DNA of 64,000 nt. Source: an endosymbiont of Galathealinum brachiosum (GTDB lineage: Bacteria > Pseudomonadota > Gammaproteobacteria > SZUA-229). Of the stretch, positions 52,676-62,906 are shown piece by piece. The notes below the pieces were generated by a model. The model did not search any database. It saw nothing but the letters and a program-made list of their open reading frames with translations, and had not been told where the DNA came from. Each line of letters opens with the position of its first letter. Position 1 is the first letter of the stretch. The translations under genes were made by a program, and so were the position numbers. Location: the NCBI GenBank assembly GCA_003349885.1, contig QFXC01000008.1:124001-188000 (forward strand), given 5' to 3'.

Positions 52676-54503
52676 TGAACTACTTCCCTATTATGAAAAG
52701 GAACTGGCTTTTATTCGTCAAATGGGTTCAGAGTTTGCAGGTGAGCACCCAAAGATAGCTGGGCGTCTGGGTATTAATGCTGAAACAATTGAAGACCCAC
52801 ATGTTTCTCGATTAATCGAAGGTTTTGCGTATTTAAATGCACGTATTCAACATAAACTCGATGATGATTTTCCTGAGTTAAGCGATGCACTTCTTGAAGT
52901 GTTATTTCCTCATTATCAACGACCTATTCCGTCTATGAGCATTGTTCAGTTTGTGCCAGATGAGGAAAAACTGGAAGCGACTTTCAAGTTACCTAAAAAC
53001 ACATTACTTGAAACAGAACAGTTTGGCGGCGAAACCTGCCGATTTTCTGCCATTTACGACACACAGCTGCACCCCTTTAAATTAACCGATGCCAGCTTAA
53101 TTGGTCGTCCATTTACAACACCCGGCTCTGACAATTTAAAAGGTTCAGGCGGCGTATTAAAACTTTCATTAAAAACATTTAATGAAGAAATTACTTTTGC
53201 AGAAAACAAACCTGAAAGCATTCGTTTTTACTTAAAAGGGCAACCACAACATATAAACCCCTTATATGAATTACTTTTAAATAACTGCCAGGCCGTTGTC
53301 ATGGCGAGCTCTGAATCTGACCCGAATCCAATACGCCTACCCGCTAACATTATTAAACCGGTTGGCTTTGACATTGAAGAAGGACTGTTACCCTACCCTG
53401 ACACATCATTTATGGGGTATCGTTTATTAACTGAGTATTTTACATTTCCTGAAAAATTCATGTTTATTGAACTTGAAGGCTTTGCAAATAAAATACCCGA
53501 AAATGCATTAGATACTCTGGAATTTTATATTTACCTCGGAGAATCTGATGTAGAGCTGGAACATAATATTTCAACTGAAACATTTCAACTGGCATGCTCA
53601 CCGGCTATTAATCTTTTTGAACATAGAGCTGATCCGATAAAACTTGATCACACAACAACGGAATATCAAATTATTCCTGATGCAAGAAGACCGGTTGGAT
53701 ATGAGCTTTACTCCGTTGATAAAGTAACCGCATCAACCTCAGCAGGTGACAAAGAAACCTATTTACCATTGTATGGAACCAATCATGAAAGTCATGATCT
53801 TGAAAATCATGCTTACTGGTTTGCTCAACGTCGTAATGCAAAAATGGGAACTCATTTAAGAGATGACGGTACTGATGTTTTTTTAAGTCTTGTAGATTTA
53901 TACTTCAATCCGAATAATCCGGATGATCGAACATTAAGTTTACAAACCACATGCAGTAATCGCGATCAACCCGCTAAACTTCCTTTTTCTGCTGATCAAC
54001 CCCGCTTACAATGTATCGACAGCGCACCTCCCTGCGAGATAATTCGTTGTGTAACACAACCTACAGCAACCGTGCGCCCATCAATGCGTAACAATGCACG
54101 CTGGCGTTTAATTTCACATTTAAGCCTTAATCATTTATCAATTACAGGCAGAGATGACGCGACCAACGCTTTAAAAGAAATTTTACGTTTATATGACTTT
54201 AAAGATTCATCTATTAATCGTGCTCAAATTGAATCTATAACCAGCGTAAACACTCGTGCAATTAGCGCACCACTAACTATAGATGGGCGCGCTACCTTAT
54301 GCAGAGGGCTTGAAATAGAAATAGAACTTGATGACTCACAGCTTACTGGTAGTAGTAGTTTCTTATTCGCTACGGTGCTCGAGCATTTTTTCGCACTTTA
54401 TTGTTCATTAAATTCTTTTACCCGCGTATTAGTTAAATTAAAAAGCAAAGAAGGTTACCTTAAAAAATGTCCACCAAGGGCTGGCGAAAAAATACTTCTA
54501 TAA
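52668..54503 (+). CDS. tssF: T6SS baseplate subunit TssF
   Basis: ATG 52668 is chosen because GGAGGAG lies just upstream and the product then starts MADELLPYYEKELAFIRQMG, as in the family; the frame runs open to 52650. The 611-residue protein has the usual AGRLGI, RLIEGFAYLNARI and LLEVLFPHYQRPIPS in its first 90 residues and LCRGLEIEIELD near 545. It builds the baseplate wedge with TssE, TssG and TssK. tssG begins 37 nt before its stop. Confidence 0.95.
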   Translation: MADELLPYYEKELAFIRQMGSEFAGEHPKIAGRLGINAETIEDPHVSRLIEGFAYLNARIQHKLDDDFPELSDALLEVLFPHYQRPIPSMSIVQFVPDEEKLEATFKLPKNTLLETEQFGGETCRFSAIYDTQLHPFKLTDASLIGRPFTTPGSDNLKGSGGVLKLSLKTFNEEITFAENKPESIRFYLKGQPQHINPLYELLLNNCQAVVMASSESDPNPIRLPANIIKPVGFDIEEGLLPYPDTSFMGYRLLTEYFTFPEKFMFIELEGFANKIPENALDTLEFYIYLGESDVELEHNISTETFQLACSPAINLFEHRADPIKLDHTTTEYQIIPDARRPVGYELYSVDKVTASTSAGDKETYLPLYGTNHESHDLENHAYWFAQRRNAKMGTHLRDDGTDVFLSLVDLYFNPNNPDDRTLSLQTTCSNRDQPAKLPFSADQPRLQCIDSAPPCEIIRCVTQPTATVRPSMRNNARWRLISHLSLNHLSITGRDDATNALKEILRLYDFKDSSINRAQIESITSVNTRAISAPLTIDGRATLCRGLEIEIELDDSQLTGSSSFLFATVLEHFFALYCSLNSFTRVLVKLKSKEGYLKKCPPRAGEKILL

Positions 54504-55582
54504 CTCGTAAGGTTGCGGAAGCACCTTTTGATTTTCAGTTTCTACAGGCTGTACGCCTGTTGGAACGATCTGCTGTGTTTGAAAAAGAAAGTTCGCAATC
54601 AAATATATCAAGCAACCCTGTTGCCCGTTTTACTCCACCATCAAGTGAGTCATTAAGATTTAAAACCAACCAGTCACTCGCGTTTCCAGCATCTGAAATT
54701 GATGATGTACAACGAATTGATAAAATGTCCGGAACTGCTCAATGGGAAATGGTTGTAAATTTGATGGGTTTAACTGGCTCTATGGGTGTATTACCTTATC
54801 ATTACACAGAGCTCATTTTAAAACGTCAGAAACAGAAAGATGAAACAATGGAGAAGTTCTTTGATTTGTTTAATCATCGAACATTGTCTCTGTTTTTTCA
54901 GGCATCAGTTAAATATAACTTACCGCTACATTACGAACGCAATCGGTTGCACTACGCATCTAAAAATCAGCACGAACCTCAAACAACCGCCTTATTATCG
55001 CTAATTGGCCTTGGCACATCCAGCTTAAACAACCGACTCTACACAAAAGATGAGTCACTTATATTTTATAGTGGTTTACTTAGCCAGAAAGTCAGAACAG
55101 CCAGTGGTTTGAAACAAATATTACGTTCTCACTTTAATATTCCGGTAGAAATCGATCAATTTGTCGGTCAATGGCAAGAATTAATAGATGATGTACGCAC
55201 AAAACTACCCGACTTCAATAATCCTACCGGTAGAAATGTCTGTTTAGGCCGCTCAGCTATGCTCGGCAAAAAGGGCTGGTTTGCTCAAGGTAAAATACAC
55301 ATAATACTTGGGCCATTAAATAAGAAACAGCTAGCAACATTTGCCCCAGGCACTTCCGCTTTAAAAGCGCTTAATGAACTGGTGAGAATGTACGTAGGAA
55401 TGGAAAATGATTATGAATTTATAATTCGAATTAAAAAAACGGATATACCGGATAAAATACAACTAGGTAAAAAAGAACCTGCCATTATTGGCTGGAATAC
55501 CTGGTTATCAAATAAACCTGCTGATTTTGAAGATAGAAATAAAACACTGGATATCTCTGTTTCTGCAAGTAGGTTAGGTTAG
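54467..55582 (+). CDS. tssG: T6SS baseplate subunit TssG
   Basis: The 371-residue protein has APFDFQFLQAVRLLER near 18, RFTPPSSESLRF near 52, LTGSMGVLPYHYTELIL near 98 and FFDLFNHRTLSLFFQ near 127, all typical of TssG. Two TssF and one TssG form the wedge core. The start overlaps the end of tssF by 37 nt. clpV follows after 58 bp. Confidence 0.95.
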   Translation: MSTKGWRKNTSITRKVAEAPFDFQFLQAVRLLERSAVFEKESSQSNISSNPVARFTPPSSESLRFKTNQSLAFPASEIDDVQRIDKMSGTAQWEMVVNLMGLTGSMGVLPYHYTELILKRQKQKDETMEKFFDLFNHRTLSLFFQASVKYNLPLHYERNRLHYASKNQHEPQTTALLSLIGLGTSSLNNRLYTKDESLIFYSGLLSQKVRTASGLKQILRSHFNIPVEIDQFVGQWQELIDDVRTKLPDFNNPTGRNVCLGRSAMLGKKGWFAQGKIHIILGPLNKKQLATFAPGTSALKALNELVRMYVGMENDYEFIIRIKKTDIPDKIQLGKKEPAIIGWNTWLSNKPADFEDRNKTLDISVSASRLG

Positions 55583-55640
55583 TAAATAGCTTAAATATAC
55601 AAAACTTATAAAAAATAGATAACAAAAAAAAGGATAAACC

Positions 55641-58328
55641 ATGATCACTATCGACCTAAAATCATTAGTAGGAAAACTAAATGATTCTTGCCGTACCGCT
55701 TTAGAAGGTGCCGCTGGTATTTGTATGGCTAGAACCCATTACAATATTGAAATTGAACACTGGTTATTAAAATTACTGGAATTACCAGACAGCGATATAA
55801 CCGCACTGTTAGAAAAGTTTGAAATTAATCCGGGCAAACTGGTTGAAGACATAAACAAAGAACTGGATAAAGTTAAGTCAGGCAATACACGTGCACCTGC
55901 ACTGTCACCAACAGTCGTTGACCTGGCAAAAAATGCATGGATGTTAGCATCTGTTGAATACGCTCACCCACAGGCAACATCAGCTCATATACTTGCTGCA
56001 TTAATGCTTGATGAAAATCTTCGACGTGCAACACCTATTACATCAGGTGAGTTGAAAAAAATTGCACCTGAATCATTACGCGCGGTATTACCGAGCATTG
56101 TAGGTAGCACATCCGAATCTGTATCTGCCGGTGTTGGAGATACCTCTTCTTCAGATGGCAACGCGCCAACTGGCCCAACCAGTACTCCCTCCCTGGACAA
56201 ATTTACAATTAATCTTACAGACGATGCAAAGAATGGAAAAATTGATGCGGTCCTTGGGCGTGATGAAGAGGTTCGACAAATTATCGATATCCTGACACGT
56301 CGTCGTCAGAACAACCCCATTCTTACCGGTGAAGCCGGTGTCGGTAAAACGGCTGTAGTTGAAGGTTTTGCATTACGCATTGCTTCAGGTGATGTTCCTG
56401 ATATTTTAAAAGGTGTATCAGTTCGTAGTCTGGATCTGGGGTTATTACAGGCAGGCGCTAGTGTTAAAGGTGAATTTGAAAATAGATTGAAATCAGTAAT
56501 AGCAGAAGTAAAAGCTTCCCCTGAACCTATTATTATGTTTATCGATGAAGCTCATACATTAATAGGCGCTGGTGGTAAAGAAGGTCAGGGAGATGCAGCA
56601 AACTTATTAAAACCCGCTCTTGCACGTGGTGAGTTACGTACAATTGCAGCAACAACCTGGGCTGAATATAAAAAGTATTTTGAACGTGACCCTGCCCTTA
56701 CCCGTCGTTTTCAGGTAGTAAAAGTTGAAGAGCCTGATGAAACAAAAGCGATTAATATGATGCGCTCAATTTCAGTAATGCTGGCAAACCATCACGGTGT
56801 TCGCATTATGGATGAAGCGATCATTGATTCTGTAAAACTTTCAAGTCGTTATATCACGGCGCGTCAGTTACCAGATAAATCTGTAAGCCTGTTAGATACT
56901 GCTTGCGCAAGAGTTTCATTAAGTCAGAGCACGACACCGGCAGCAATTGAAGATACACGTCGTCAGATTACTCAACATGAAACCAATATCACCTCTTTAG
57001 AGCGTGAAAATGCCACACTGGGAAACTGCGATGAACGCATTGCAGAAATTAGAGAAGAAAAAACACAACTGGAAAATGAATTAGAAATACAGACTGCTCA
57101 GTGGGAAAAAGAAGGAGCTATCGTAGATCAGATACATGAACTTCAGGGTAAAATTGAAGAAGACTTTCATGCGCAGAAATTATCTGAAGAAGATGCAAAA
57201 AAAGAAGATGCACCTCAAAAACTCGATGATGCAGAACGAGAAAGCATAAAAGAAGAATTACATAAGAAGATGGATGAATTAACAGAACTGCAGGGTGAAA
57301 ACCCGTTAATTCAGGTTAATGTTGATAGTCAGGCAATTGCTGAAGTAGTTGCAAACTGGACGGGTATACCTGTCGGTAAAATGGTTTCAGACGAAATCAC
57401 AAACATTCTCGATTTAAAAAACGTACTTGGAAAACGGGTTATTGGTCAAAAACATGGGCTAGATGCTATTGCACAAGCTATCCGTACATCACGTGCTGGT
57501 TTAACCGACCCACGTAAACCTATAGGTGTTTTCTTCCTTGTAGGTTCCAGTGGCGTAGGTAAAACTGAAACCGCTTTGGCTCTGGCCGATTTAATGTATG
57601 GTGGTGAACAGAATATAACCACCATCAATATGTCCGAGTTTAAAGAAGAGCATAAAGTTTCTATGCTGTTAGGTTCACCTCCAGGTTATGTTGGATTTGG
57701 TGAAGGCGGTGTTTTAACAGAAGCCGTAAGAAGAAAACCATACAGCGTTATTTTATTAGATGAAATGGAAAAAGCCCACCCGGGTGTTCAGGATATCTTC
57801 TATAACCTGCTAGATAAAGGCACAATAAAAGACGGTGAAGGCCGAGATATTGATTTCCGTAATACGTTAATCATTATGACCTCAAATGCGGGCGAAGAGC
57901 ACATTAGAGCAATGTGTGCTGCGGGTGAAGAACTACCAGAACCAGAAGTATTGCTGGATAACTTCCGCCCTCAACTACTTCAATATTTTAAACCCGCATT
58001 CCTCGGCAGAACCACAGTCATTCCTTACTATCCGTTAAGTGATGAAGATTTGTTAAAAATATGTAAGATCAATATGGACAGAATCGAAAAACGCATTAAG
58101 AATCACTATGATGCCGAATTCACATACGATGAAGATCTAATGTTACATATCGTTGCCAGAAGTCAGGAAGTTGATACCGGTGCTAGAAACATTGAAAATA
58201 TTCTTACCCGGACTATGCTGCCTGAAATGGCGTCTGAATGCCTGACAAAAATCGCCAACGCTGAAGAAATTAATAAAATTCATGTTTCAGTAGATGATGA
58301 AGGTAAGTTTGGATATGGGATAAGTTAG
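55641..58328 (+). CDS. clpV: T6SS ATPase ClpV (TssH)
   Basis: The 895-residue AAA+ protein has an N-domain (1-160) that binds TssC, two nucleotide-binding domains with intact Walker A motifs (GEAGVGKTAVVEG near 232 and GSSGVGKTETALAL near 637), Walker B MFIDEAHTLIGAGG and a middle coiled coil (about 430-560). It disassembles contracted sheaths. AAGGATAAACC precedes the ATG. A terminator follows, so it ends the plus arm. Confidence 0.96.
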   Translation: MITIDLKSLVGKLNDSCRTALEGAAGICMARTHYNIEIEHWLLKLLELPDSDITALLEKFEINPGKLVEDINKELDKVKSGNTRAPALSPTVVDLAKNAWMLASVEYAHPQATSAHILAALMLDENLRRATPITSGELKKIAPESLRAVLPSIVGSTSESVSAGVGDTSSSDGNAPTGPTSTPSLDKFTINLTDDAKNGKIDAVLGRDEEVRQIIDILTRRRQNNPILTGEAGVGKTAVVEGFALRIASGDVPDILKGVSVRSLDLGLLQAGASVKGEFENRLKSVIAEVKASPEPIIMFIDEAHTLIGAGGKEGQGDAANLLKPALARGELRTIAATTWAEYKKYFERDPALTRRFQVVKVEEPDETKAINMMRSISVMLANHHGVRIMDEAIIDSVKLSSRYITARQLPDKSVSLLDTACARVSLSQSTTPAAIEDTRRQITQHETNITSLERENATLGNCDERIAEIREEKTQLENELEIQTAQWEKEGAIVDQIHELQGKIEEDFHAQKLSEEDAKKEDAPQKLDDAERESIKEELHKKMDELTELQGENPLIQVNVDSQAIAEVVANWTGIPVGKMVSDEITNILDLKNVLGKRVIGQKHGLDAIAQAIRTSRAGLTDPRKPIGVFFLVGSSGVGKTETALALADLMYGGEQNITTINMSEFKEEHKVSMLLGSPPGYVGFGEGGVLTEAVRRKPYSVILLDEMEKAHPGVQDIFYNLLDKGTIKDGEGRDIDFRNTLIIMTSNAGEEHIRAMCAAGEELPEPEVLLDNFRPQLLQYFKPAFLGRTTVIPYYPLSDEDLLKICKINMDRIEKRIKNHYDAEFTYDEDLMLHIVARSQEVDTGARNIENILTRTMLPEMASECLTKIANAEEINKIHVSVDDEGKFGYGIS

Positions 58329-58354
58329 AATTTTTCCTTACCAGAACACTTTAT

Positions 58355-58392
58355 AAAATGGCCAGCTGATTTGAATCACTGGCTATTTTTTT
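58355..58392 (+). terminator. Rho-independent terminator after clpV
   Basis: AAATGGCCAG-CTGA and TCA-CTGGCTATTT pair with one wobble and one bulge, followed by a seven-T run. It separates the core T6SS operon from the unknown genes downstream. Confidence 0.75.
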
Positions 58393-58733
58393 ACAACACA
58401 ATAAGTCCGTTATAGATGGCAACTAATAGACGATTTAAAAATACAATCAGATACTATCACCCCGATACATATATCTGACATTCAGCTATTTAATAATTAA
58501 TATATTCAATATAAACAATGCATTAGATTACATACCTTATGTATATTATACTTCAAAGCACGCCCCTTTCGATCTAACATGTAAGAATAATAAGGCCTAA
58601 GTCTTTACAGCCAGAATAACAACTAGAAACTATTTACAGAATTAGACCTAATTCAATGAAATTACAGGCATTTTTGGTTATGATAAGCACACAAAAAAAA
58701 TATCAATAAACCGCGATTTGAAACAGGGAAGCT
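58393..58733 (+). other. Intergenic region before the post-clpV module
   Basis: These 341 AT-rich bases contain no gene. TATTATACT-like -10 sequences occur around 58543-58553, but no matching -35 was fixed. GGGAAGC precedes the ATG at 58734. A separate promoter is expected because clpV ends with a terminator. Confidence 0.45.
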
Positions 58734-60803
58734 ATGTTAATTAACAGTCAGCTAGTAAAAGACCATTTCGGCCAATATTATAAGATACAAATCAGCAGAG
58801 ACAAATCTGCCCCCTACGCTATTAAGGCTGAACAATTTAGTAACAACATTCAGGCTGCTCAATTTATAAACAACCTGAAAGCCCCCATCAGCTTCTGGTC
58901 AAAAATCTACAATTCAGAAGCTCTGGTTGTTCAACCGGTAAAAAACCAGTATCAGTTAATCAATGCGCTGGCTGAGTTATTCAGTATAGGTAAAATAAAA
59001 GCATTTAAAATGGATGCTACTGCTCTTTCTGAAAGCTCACCTGAAAAAAGAACCGTTAAAGATAAGAACAAAAATACTCATACTTTCACCTCGGCTACCA
59101 GTTTATTAATAAGTAAACCCAGAGAAGTTAAAACATTTTCTGATAAAACAGAAGCAAAGAAATATCTTAAAGAATTATCACCTGATCGAGTTGAGTTACA
59201 AAATGTGGCTAAAGAACTCGACTTACCCGTAACAGATGCAGATGATGAGTTAGCAGGTTTGATAGCTGATGGTTTAGCAGCTGGCACGATTGTCGTAATT
59301 GTTGACAGGTATTCTGCTCCGCCTGCAAGTGCCTCGGATAGCGATACTTCTCTACATGAAGAAAAAGATGCTAGCTATGGTCCTGAAAGTAGTGCAGCAA
59401 TTGTTGCCACACAAACTGATGAAGAAATCATATGTGAATTAACCAAATTTACAGCTAAGTGCAGTCATAATAGATCAGTTGATATGACTGATGATTCTGC
59501 TGGTATAATATTACTTGAGGTAGTCGCAAGCGAAACATACGAAAAAGACTTTGAAAAAATTACCGCTACAATAAAAGGTAACGCTCTTTGCGGCGAACAC
59601 GTAGAAAGCAGTTCTTCTATTTCCCCTGAACCTGTATCAACTAAAAAAAGTTCCGCTAGTAATATTTATACATTATCTTGTGACAAATTTACCTCACCTT
59701 TACAAAACATCTGGTTACCATCTGTAAAACCTAAATCTTATAAAATATACCCGAATGCTCATCAAACATTTTCACCTTCAGCTATAGCGATTGATGTATA
59801 CCCTAAAATAAAGTGGAACGGCGAACTCAGCTACTCCTTTGGTGGTAAGGAATCAAAACGAGCCGATAATAAAAATGAGCATAAAAACACCACCTCGAAA
59901 TATACAGGAAAACTAGAACTTGAGTATGACGGAGAAAAACGAGATTTAGCAGCGGATTACAATGACAGCATCGATCAGATTTTAACCAAACTTAACTGGA
60001 TCACTAAGAAAGTTGATAAGGTTCTAGACTATTTTGATGGCGGAGCCTCTATGACTCTGACTGTTGGCTGGCCAAATATAAAGATAACATATGCTACTGA
60101 GCTTAAAGAAGACGAAGGTAGCCGTGCAGTAATAAACGACTATAAACTCACACTAGGCGCTTCACCATTAATTGAAATTAAAGGCAGTGTAGATTTTTTC
60201 CCTGTTTTAATGAAATCCCTACCCGCCACTCATGGGATATACAAAGTCCTTGAGCAAGTTAAAAAAGGCATAGGTAATGAAAAAGGCATTGCACACTTAG
60301 AGGGTGAAATAAAACTCGAACTCTCCGTTGGTAGTGGCTTACATGTTAATTTTGTTTCTTCTGGAACAAATGGACAGGAAAATAACAATAATAAAGTTGA
60401 ATCTAAAATTGATATCCAGTTTCAGCTTGAAGGTAGCATAACTGCAAAAGGACACGCATGGGTTATCAAGTTTGAAAAATCATATAAAGTCGGTATTAAA
60501 TCAGGGTTTGTAGGTAAAGTCATCGTAGATAAAGATGATGAAGGCTTCTATTGGTATTCCAGATTCTTATTTAATGGCCTGGTAATTTACTTCACTAAAT
60601 ATGACAAACTTGAAAAAGAAGTAAGCAACAGCAGCAGAAAATCTAAGAAATTTGGGGTAATTGATTCATTAACAACTCAGAGCACTAAAGAATGGGTCTG
60701 CATAAAACCCGATGCTGATGAAGAGGCCCCTTATGAAACACAAAGACTAGAAGGTCAAGCTGAGCTCGATGCATCAGACAAACACTACTTAATTAGATTT
60801 TAA
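58734..60803 (+). CDS. Unknown 689-residue protein downstream of clpV, candidate T6SS cargo or accessory
   Basis: I do not recognise the family. There is no signal peptide or membrane segment. Residues 1-100 form a small mixed domain (YYKIQISRDKSAPYAI, AAQFINNL). A charged, Ser-rich part (about 195-235) leads to a middle domain with repeated Cys (ELTKFTAKCSH near 240, ALCGEH near 285, LSCDKF near 312). The C-terminal 370 residues are rich in predicted beta strands (IAIDVYPKIKWNGELSYSF, GASMTLTVGWPNIKITY, LEGEIKLELSVGSGL), with Gly/aromatic alternation. Place right after clpV suggests an effector or T6SS accessory. The next gene starts 1 nt after its stop. Confidence 0.7.
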   Translation: MLINSQLVKDHFGQYYKIQISRDKSAPYAIKAEQFSNNIQAAQFINNLKAPISFWSKIYNSEALVVQPVKNQYQLINALAELFSIGKIKAFKMDATALSESSPEKRTVKDKNKNTHTFTSATSLLISKPREVKTFSDKTEAKKYLKELSPDRVELQNVAKELDLPVTDADDELAGLIADGLAAGTIVVIVDRYSAPPASASDSDTSLHEEKDASYGPESSAAIVATQTDEEIICELTKFTAKCSHNRSVDMTDDSAGIILLEVVASETYEKDFEKITATIKGNALCGEHVESSSSISPEPVSTKKSSASNIYTLSCDKFTSPLQNIWLPSVKPKSYKIYPNAHQTFSPSAIAIDVYPKIKWNGELSYSFGGKESKRADNKNEHKNTTSKYTGKLELEYDGEKRDLAADYNDSIDQILTKLNWITKKVDKVLDYFDGGASMTLTVGWPNIKITYATELKEDEGSRAVINDYKLTLGASPLIEIKGSVDFFPVLMKSLPATHGIYKVLEQVKKGIGNEKGIAHLEGEIKLELSVGSGLHVNFVSSGTNGQENNNNKVESKIDIQFQLEGSITAKGHAWVIKFEKSYKVGIKSGFVGKVIVDKDDEGFYWYSRFLFNGLVIYFTKYDKLEKEVSNSSRKSKKFGVIDSLTTQSTKEWVCIKPDADEEAPYETQRLEGQAELDASDKHYLIRF

Positions 60804-61733
60804 ATGAAAAAAAACTATCAAATACTTTTATTAATTACATTATTAACTTTGAGTTACACTGTTATGACTAAAACAAAATATAAAAAACCATACTACGGCA
60901 TAAAACTTGATTTAGCTCAAGTAGGCGTTGACATTCGACTTAATGATATTCCCGTCTATTATGATGATGAAAAAGGACAATTAACTGTCGACTTGCCAGC
61001 TCCAAGCTCAGTTATAAATGGGAAAAACACACTCAAGATTATAGCTTTTCCACCGTATATTGATGATGAAAATAAAATGGACAAATTCCTTCCTGACTCA
61101 GTTGTTACTGCAACACTTTACGTTCAGGAAATCGACGACCCAGATAATAATAAAGAGATAATAACAAGCATATCAATTAAATTCTCCGATAACAGTACAG
61201 CTGAAATTATCAACACAAATGAAACAGAATACAACGAAGATCAAGTTGTATTACTACAAAACACTACAAGAGAAACAGTTGTATCTCGTTCAGTAGAGTT
61301 TGAAAGTGGGTTTCCAGACTGGGAATGGCAAGATGGAAAAAACATTGAAAATAATTCAGACAACTTCAACAGTCTAATGAATACTTACAAAAATATTCAT
61401 ACAATATTTACTGATAAAAACCAGTCAGAGGTTTTTAATATATATGACATACGAGCTAAAGAAATAGCTACTGCATATCACTTGGCAGACCCTAAGGAGG
61501 GTCATTTAAAAATAAGCACAGGATCAGACATGAATGATCCTAGCTTAGCACTACATGAATTTTGGACAGAAGGTATGAAACTTGAAATTATAGCTAATGG
61601 AAAAATGGCTAGAATCACTGATACGGACAAGGATCAACCTATACTATTTATAGATAAAGAAAGCGGAACATTACATCTTCATAAATTTAGTTTTTATAAG
61701 TCAAATAATGACGAATGGATCATGATTCGTTAA
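60804..61733 (+). CDS. Exported protein of unknown function in the post-clpV module
   Basis: The 309-residue protein has an N-terminal signal or anchor (YQILLLITLLTLSYTVM, about 5-21). The rest is hydrophilic with many Asp/Asn and Lys residues and beta-strand-like stretches (GIKLDLAQVGVDIRLNDIPV, GKMARITDTDKDQPILFID). No cysteines for disulfides and no known motif were recognised. The gene is joined to both neighbours (1-nt gap before, 19-nt overlap after). A periplasmic product beside a possible effector could be an immunity protein, which is inference only. Confidence 0.65.
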   Translation: MKKNYQILLLITLLTLSYTVMTKTKYKKPYYGIKLDLAQVGVDIRLNDIPVYYDDEKGQLTVDLPAPSSVINGKNTLKIIAFPPYIDDENKMDKFLPDSVVTATLYVQEIDDPDNNKEIITSISIKFSDNSTAEIINTNETEYNEDQVVLLQNTTRETVVSRSVEFESGFPDWEWQDGKNIENNSDNFNSLMNTYKNIHTIFTDKNQSEVFNIYDIRAKEIATAYHLADPKEGHLKISTGSDMNDPSLALHEFWTEGMKLEIIANGKMARITDTDKDQPILFIDKESGTLHLHKFSFYKSNNDEWIMIR

Positions 61734-62770
61734 TAACATCAGAAATGTCTGAAATATTCACATACAGCAGGTCAATTATAATACTACTATTCCCATTTGT
61801 AGTATTACACTACTATTCAGCGCATTATTATCATCTACCATTATGGAGTGTAGTTAAATGGTGGGGCTTGAATATAACAAAAGTAAATAATGCATTTCCG
61901 TTATTTTTAGGTTTGTTTTTTACATTACTAGTTAACTACCTTTCTGTATCTGGCCTGGTCAATATATTATCTCTATCTATCTCGAGTGAACAACAGGATC
62001 TTGTTTACCTGGGACATATGAATGAAAATAAAGCTGCATATTATGATAATGATGATTTATCCAAACAGGTAATTACAGGGTACGACACTGAAAAAGTATA
62101 CAATTTTTCATTCAATGATCTCTATAGAAGTCAGACATTCTTAAAAGATGAAGGATCAGAAGGTGTAGGAACAAAAGCAAATCGACTACACATATTATCT
62201 TTTGTTTCATCTATTATTGGTGTTATTGCTTTTACTCTAACAACGATTATTATTTTCAATGTATTTATTCATACAGCATATACAGCAAACCCGACTGATG
62301 TGATTTTACCGACTAAAGATGCATTAAGTTCCTTTGATACAATTGCTCTTAACTTCAACTTTACACGAGGTGGGTATTTTTTATTAATGGGCGGCCTTAT
62401 ACTCACATGGCTTGGTTTCTCTATGGCCACCCCTAAAAACAATATATCAGAACCCCTATTTAATTTACCTGCATACATTACTACTAATAAAACCATAACC
62501 GGCATACCAAATGAGATACATATCCGCTACGTTAAAGAAAGAAGAACAACTGACTCAAATAGTTACGATACAGTCGATAGTGGTGAACGTTATGTAAATT
62601 TCGAATTCACAAAAGGATTTAATCATACTGTTTATGTAACTACATTAATCGACCTTGACACTCATGCTAATCAATTAGAAGAAATAAACCGTAATATTTC
62701 TTCTAATAATGCCATGACACTCTCATTAGATAAAGACCTTCACATCTCTATTCCGATTATTTCAAATTAA
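61715..62770 (+). CDS. Unknown multi-helix membrane protein in the post-clpV module
   Basis: The 351-residue product has four hydrophobic segments (about 18-36, 62-84, 158-182 and 222-240) and a soluble C-terminal domain of about 100 residues (IHIRYVKERRTT, GERYVNFEFTKGFNHTVYVT). I do not recognise it. ATG 61715 overlaps the upstream gene by 19 nt; ATG 61745, ten codons later, is the alternative, and neither has a strong ribosome site. An inner-membrane partner of the exported protein is possible. Confidence 0.65.
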   Translation: MDHDSLITSEMSEIFTYSRSIIILLFPFVVLHYYSAHYYHLPLWSVVKWWGLNITKVNNAFPLFLGLFFTLLVNYLSVSGLVNILSLSISSEQQDLVYLGHMNENKAAYYDNDDLSKQVITGYDTEKVYNFSFNDLYRSQTFLKDEGSEGVGTKANRLHILSFVSSIIGVIAFTLTTIIIFNVFIHTAYTANPTDVILPTKDALSSFDTIALNFNFTRGGYFLLMGGLILTWLGFSMATPKNNISEPLFNLPAYITTNKTITGIPNEIHIRYVKERRTTDSNSYDTVDSGERYVNFEFTKGFNHTVYVTTLIDLDTHANQLEEINRNISSNNAMTLSLDKDLHISIPIISN

Positions 62771-62906
62771 GATTAAATAACAAATAAAAACACTTCTATT
62801 TAACGTAAAATTAGACTAAATTTAATATAAAGAATTAAACACAATAAACATTACTTTAATATCAAATTACGATATTCAAAGGAAATTAGTATTTTAGGAG
62901 TTAGTA

